The notes under the pieces were generated by a model. The model saw only the letters and a program-made list of their open reading frames with translations. It was not told where the DNA came from and did not search any database. A DNA stretch of 33,551 nucleotides, from the NCBI GenBank assembly GCA_018239725.1, contig JAFEGU010000387.1, positions 1-33,551 of the forward strand, read 5' to 3'. Shown in pieces: positions 32,114-33,551 of the stretch (its first letter is position 1; every line of letters starts with the position of its first letter). Origin of the DNA: Verrucomicrobiota bacterium (GTDB lineage Bacteria > Chlamydiota > Chlamydiia > Chlamydiales > Rhabdochlamydiaceae). The position numbers and the translations under genes were made by a program.

Positions 32114-33406
32114 ATGTCATCAGATTTACAAATTTACGGCCAGAATAGAGATATCACCACTCTGGTAAACACAGGGGATATGGTTCGATACTTTCCTGAT
32201 GAGGTCGTTTACGAATTTAGCAAGCACATCAACAAGTTAAGTGATCTACATGCCCTGTCGTTAGTGAGCAAGCATTTTTTTGTTACCATGTTTAACAACT
32301 CGTTTCAGGGATGGGCAACTCTTTTAGCAACTCATTTCCCTTCCTCATATCGAACGAGTTCACCACAACAACTAACATTGGCTCTTTATCGAAACTTAAA
32401 AGTTATAGACCGCAATATAATAACAGAAAAATACCAACTTCGTACATTAGAGGGTCATCAACATCCAGTAAATTTCCTAGAGCTAAAAGATGAGATCCTC
32501 ATTTCAGCTTCGAAAAAGACGATCAAAATCTGGGAAATTGCAACAGGTAAAGAGCTACTCTCAATAAATGGTCATCAAGGCAATATCTCTTGCCTAACTG
32601 TAAATGATCAGATGCTTATTTCTGGTTCCGCCGATAAAACAATCAATATCTGGGACCTAGCAAGCGGTAACAAGCTGCACACATTAAATGGACATCAAGA
32701 TGGTGTTTCTTGTCTAACGGCAAAAGAAGGGATGCTCTTTTCTGGTTCAGATGATGGAGTCATCAAAATCTGGAACATTCGGAGTGGCAAAGAGCTGCAC
32801 ACATTAAATGGACATCAAGATAGTATTTTCCACCTTATGGTCAAAGATGGGATACTGATTTCTGCTTCAGATGATGGAACTATTAAAATCTGGGACACTG
32901 CAACCTATAAGGAGATGCACACATTAAATGGACATCAAAACGCTATCCATTCCTTACAGGTAAATGGCGGCATGATCTTTTCCGGTTCCGAGGATAACTT
33001 AATCAATATTTGGGATATTTCAAGCGGTAATTTGCTACACACCTTAGCTGGTCATAAAGACTGTATCAGGTCCTTAGCAGTAAGTGATGGAATGCTCTTT
33101 TCTGCTTCAGATGATCAAATCATCAAAATCTGGGATATTGGTAGCGGACAAGAACTCGGAGTTTTAGTTGGCCATGAAAGGGGGGTTTCTTGCTTAGCTG
33201 TAAAAGATGGGATGCTCTTTTCTGGTTCTAACGACAATACGATAAAAATCTGGGATATTGCTAACGGTAAAGAACTTTGCACTTTACGTAGCCATAAATC
33301 CTTTGTGGAATGCCTGAAAGTAAAGGATGGGATGCTCTTTTCTGGTTCACTGGACAGACGGGTAAAAATTTGGGATTTTAATCCTGCTATTAATGCCAGC
33401 AATTAA
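32114..33406 (+). CDS. F-box-like + WD40 beta-propeller protein (candidate host-directed effector)
   Basis: 430 residues from ATG 32114, with GAGAA at 32102-32106; a GTG at 32108 would add two. Residues ~22-70 (YFPDEVVYEFSKHINKLS, then LSLVSKHFFVTMFNNSFQGW) fit an F-box pattern. Residues ~107-427 hold eight WD40 repeats of almost exactly 40 residues, such as LHTLNGHQDGVSCLTAKEGM followed by LFSGSDDGVIKIWN, so an eight-bladed propeller is expected. F-box plus WD40 is the layout of eukaryotic FBXW receptors (Cdc4/Fbw7), which bring phosphorylated substrates to SCF. In this bacterium it would act in the host cell. AT-rich; the 120-base repeat units are diverged from one another. Confidence 0.87.
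   Translation: MSSDLQIYGQNRDITTLVNTGDMVRYFPDEVVYEFSKHINKLSDLHALSLVSKHFFVTMFNNSFQGWATLLATHFPSSYRTSSPQQLTLALYRNLKVIDRNIITEKYQLRTLEGHQHPVNFLELKDEILISASKKTIKIWEIATGKELLSINGHQGNISCLTVNDQMLISGSADKTINIWDLASGNKLHTLNGHQDGVSCLTAKEGMLFSGSDDGVIKIWNIRSGKELHTLNGHQDSIFHLMVKDGILISASDDGTIKIWDTATYKEMHTLNGHQNAIHSLQVNGGMIFSGSEDNLINIWDISSGNLLHTLAGHKDCIRSLAVSDGMLFSASDDQIIKIWDIGSGQELGVLVGHERGVSCLAVKDGMLFSGSNDNTIKIWDIANGKELCTLRSHKSFVECLKVKDGMLFSGSLDRRVKIWDFNPAINASN
32441..33385 (+). repeat. 120-bp tandem repeats encoding WD40 blades
   Basis: Eight in-frame units of 120 bases, each with the GH dipeptide and the IKIWD/INIWD end. Units 3-5 share the phrase CACACATTAAATGGACATCA exactly; the others have diverged. Confidence 0.8.
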
Positions 33407-33541
33407 ACGAATATGATCATTTTAACAACAATAATTTGAATTTCAATAATTTTAAATCTCCGGATTTATATTCCATCTGCAATTAAAAAGTGAATAACAG
33501 TTTCTGAATCTGATAATAGATATGACTTTGGAGAGCTGCAA

Positions 33542-33551
33542 ATGGAAATAT
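33542..33551 (+). CDS. Possible start of the next gene (truncated by window end)
   Basis: ATGGAAATAT at the edge is preceded by GGAGAG at 33530-33535 with six-base spacing. An alternative in-frame-open ATG lies at 33521 in another frame. Too short to identify. Confidence 0.3.

Noticed and set aside
1-33551. Defence systems, CRISPR, tRNA or rRNA genes, prophage
   Set aside because: Scanned for integrases, cas-like proteins, toxin-antitoxin pairs and tRNA-like cloverleafs; none could be supported.

Overview
The window looks like part of the chromosome of an environmental, amoeba-associated member of the Chlamydiales outside Chlamydiaceae. No marker gene here fixes the family. Three things point that way. 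First, there are gene neighbourhoods known from Chlamydia: rodA next to birA; nifU-nifS-gpmA next to an rluB/yjbC-type pseudouridine synthase; a DUF47/PhoU-like gene followed by a PiT phosphate permease; and hemH next to a fliY-like binding-protein gene. Second, there is an outer-membrane protein of the Legionella-OMP/MOMP-like type. Third, the right end holds a cluster of eukaryote-like repeat proteins (F-box-like+LRR, methyltransferase+ankyrin, F-box-like+WD40). Most of the window has a moderate base composition; the last 6 kb and a few single genes are clearly more AT-rich.

Layout. 1-2319: 3' end of rpsJ, then two tandem EamA/DMT transporters. The duplicated unit carried the tail of rpsJ and its terminator with it. 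2335-4276 (minus): rodA with two small downstream genes, one a lipoprotein. 4454-5197: birA. 5212-8886: a PfkB-type sugar/nucleoside kinase between two paralogous MFS transporters. 9083-12205: a 1040-residue orphan protein with glycosyltransferase GT-A-like motifs. 12117-14769 (minus): gpmA-nifS-nifU, translationally coupled. The NifS-like protein lacks both the PLP lysine and the catalytic cysteine, and the NifU scaffold domain lacks two of its three cysteines. 14770-15069: a gene-free leader region with three inverted repeats.

15070-18905 (plus): pseudouridine synthase, a 2OG-Fe(II) oxygenase-like protein, and the DUF47-PiT phosphate uptake pair. 18926-19957 (minus): ferrochelatase with a cysteine-rich tail. 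20042-23434 (plus): a solute-binding lipoprotein, a small membrane protein, an outer-membrane beta-barrel gene that seems to have lost its start codon, and a secreted serine beta-lactamase-like hydrolase. 23542-26100 (minus): glycogen phosphorylase. 26154-26330: a 177-bp element with 27-bp terminal inverted repeats, a MITE candidate, in the divergent promoter region. 26363-27769: a soluble transhydrogenase-like flavoprotein. 27986-33406: the three eukaryote-like repeat genes, probable host-directed effectors.

The left and middle parts are mostly housekeeping (translation, cell shape, biotinylation, glycolysis, Fe-S/haem, phosphate, glycogen, redox) mixed with transporters and orphan insertions. 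The right end looks like an effector island, where F-box-like modules fused to substrate-recognition repeats suggest mimicry of host SCF ubiquitin ligases. All functional statements come from motif reading of translated sequence; no database search was done.
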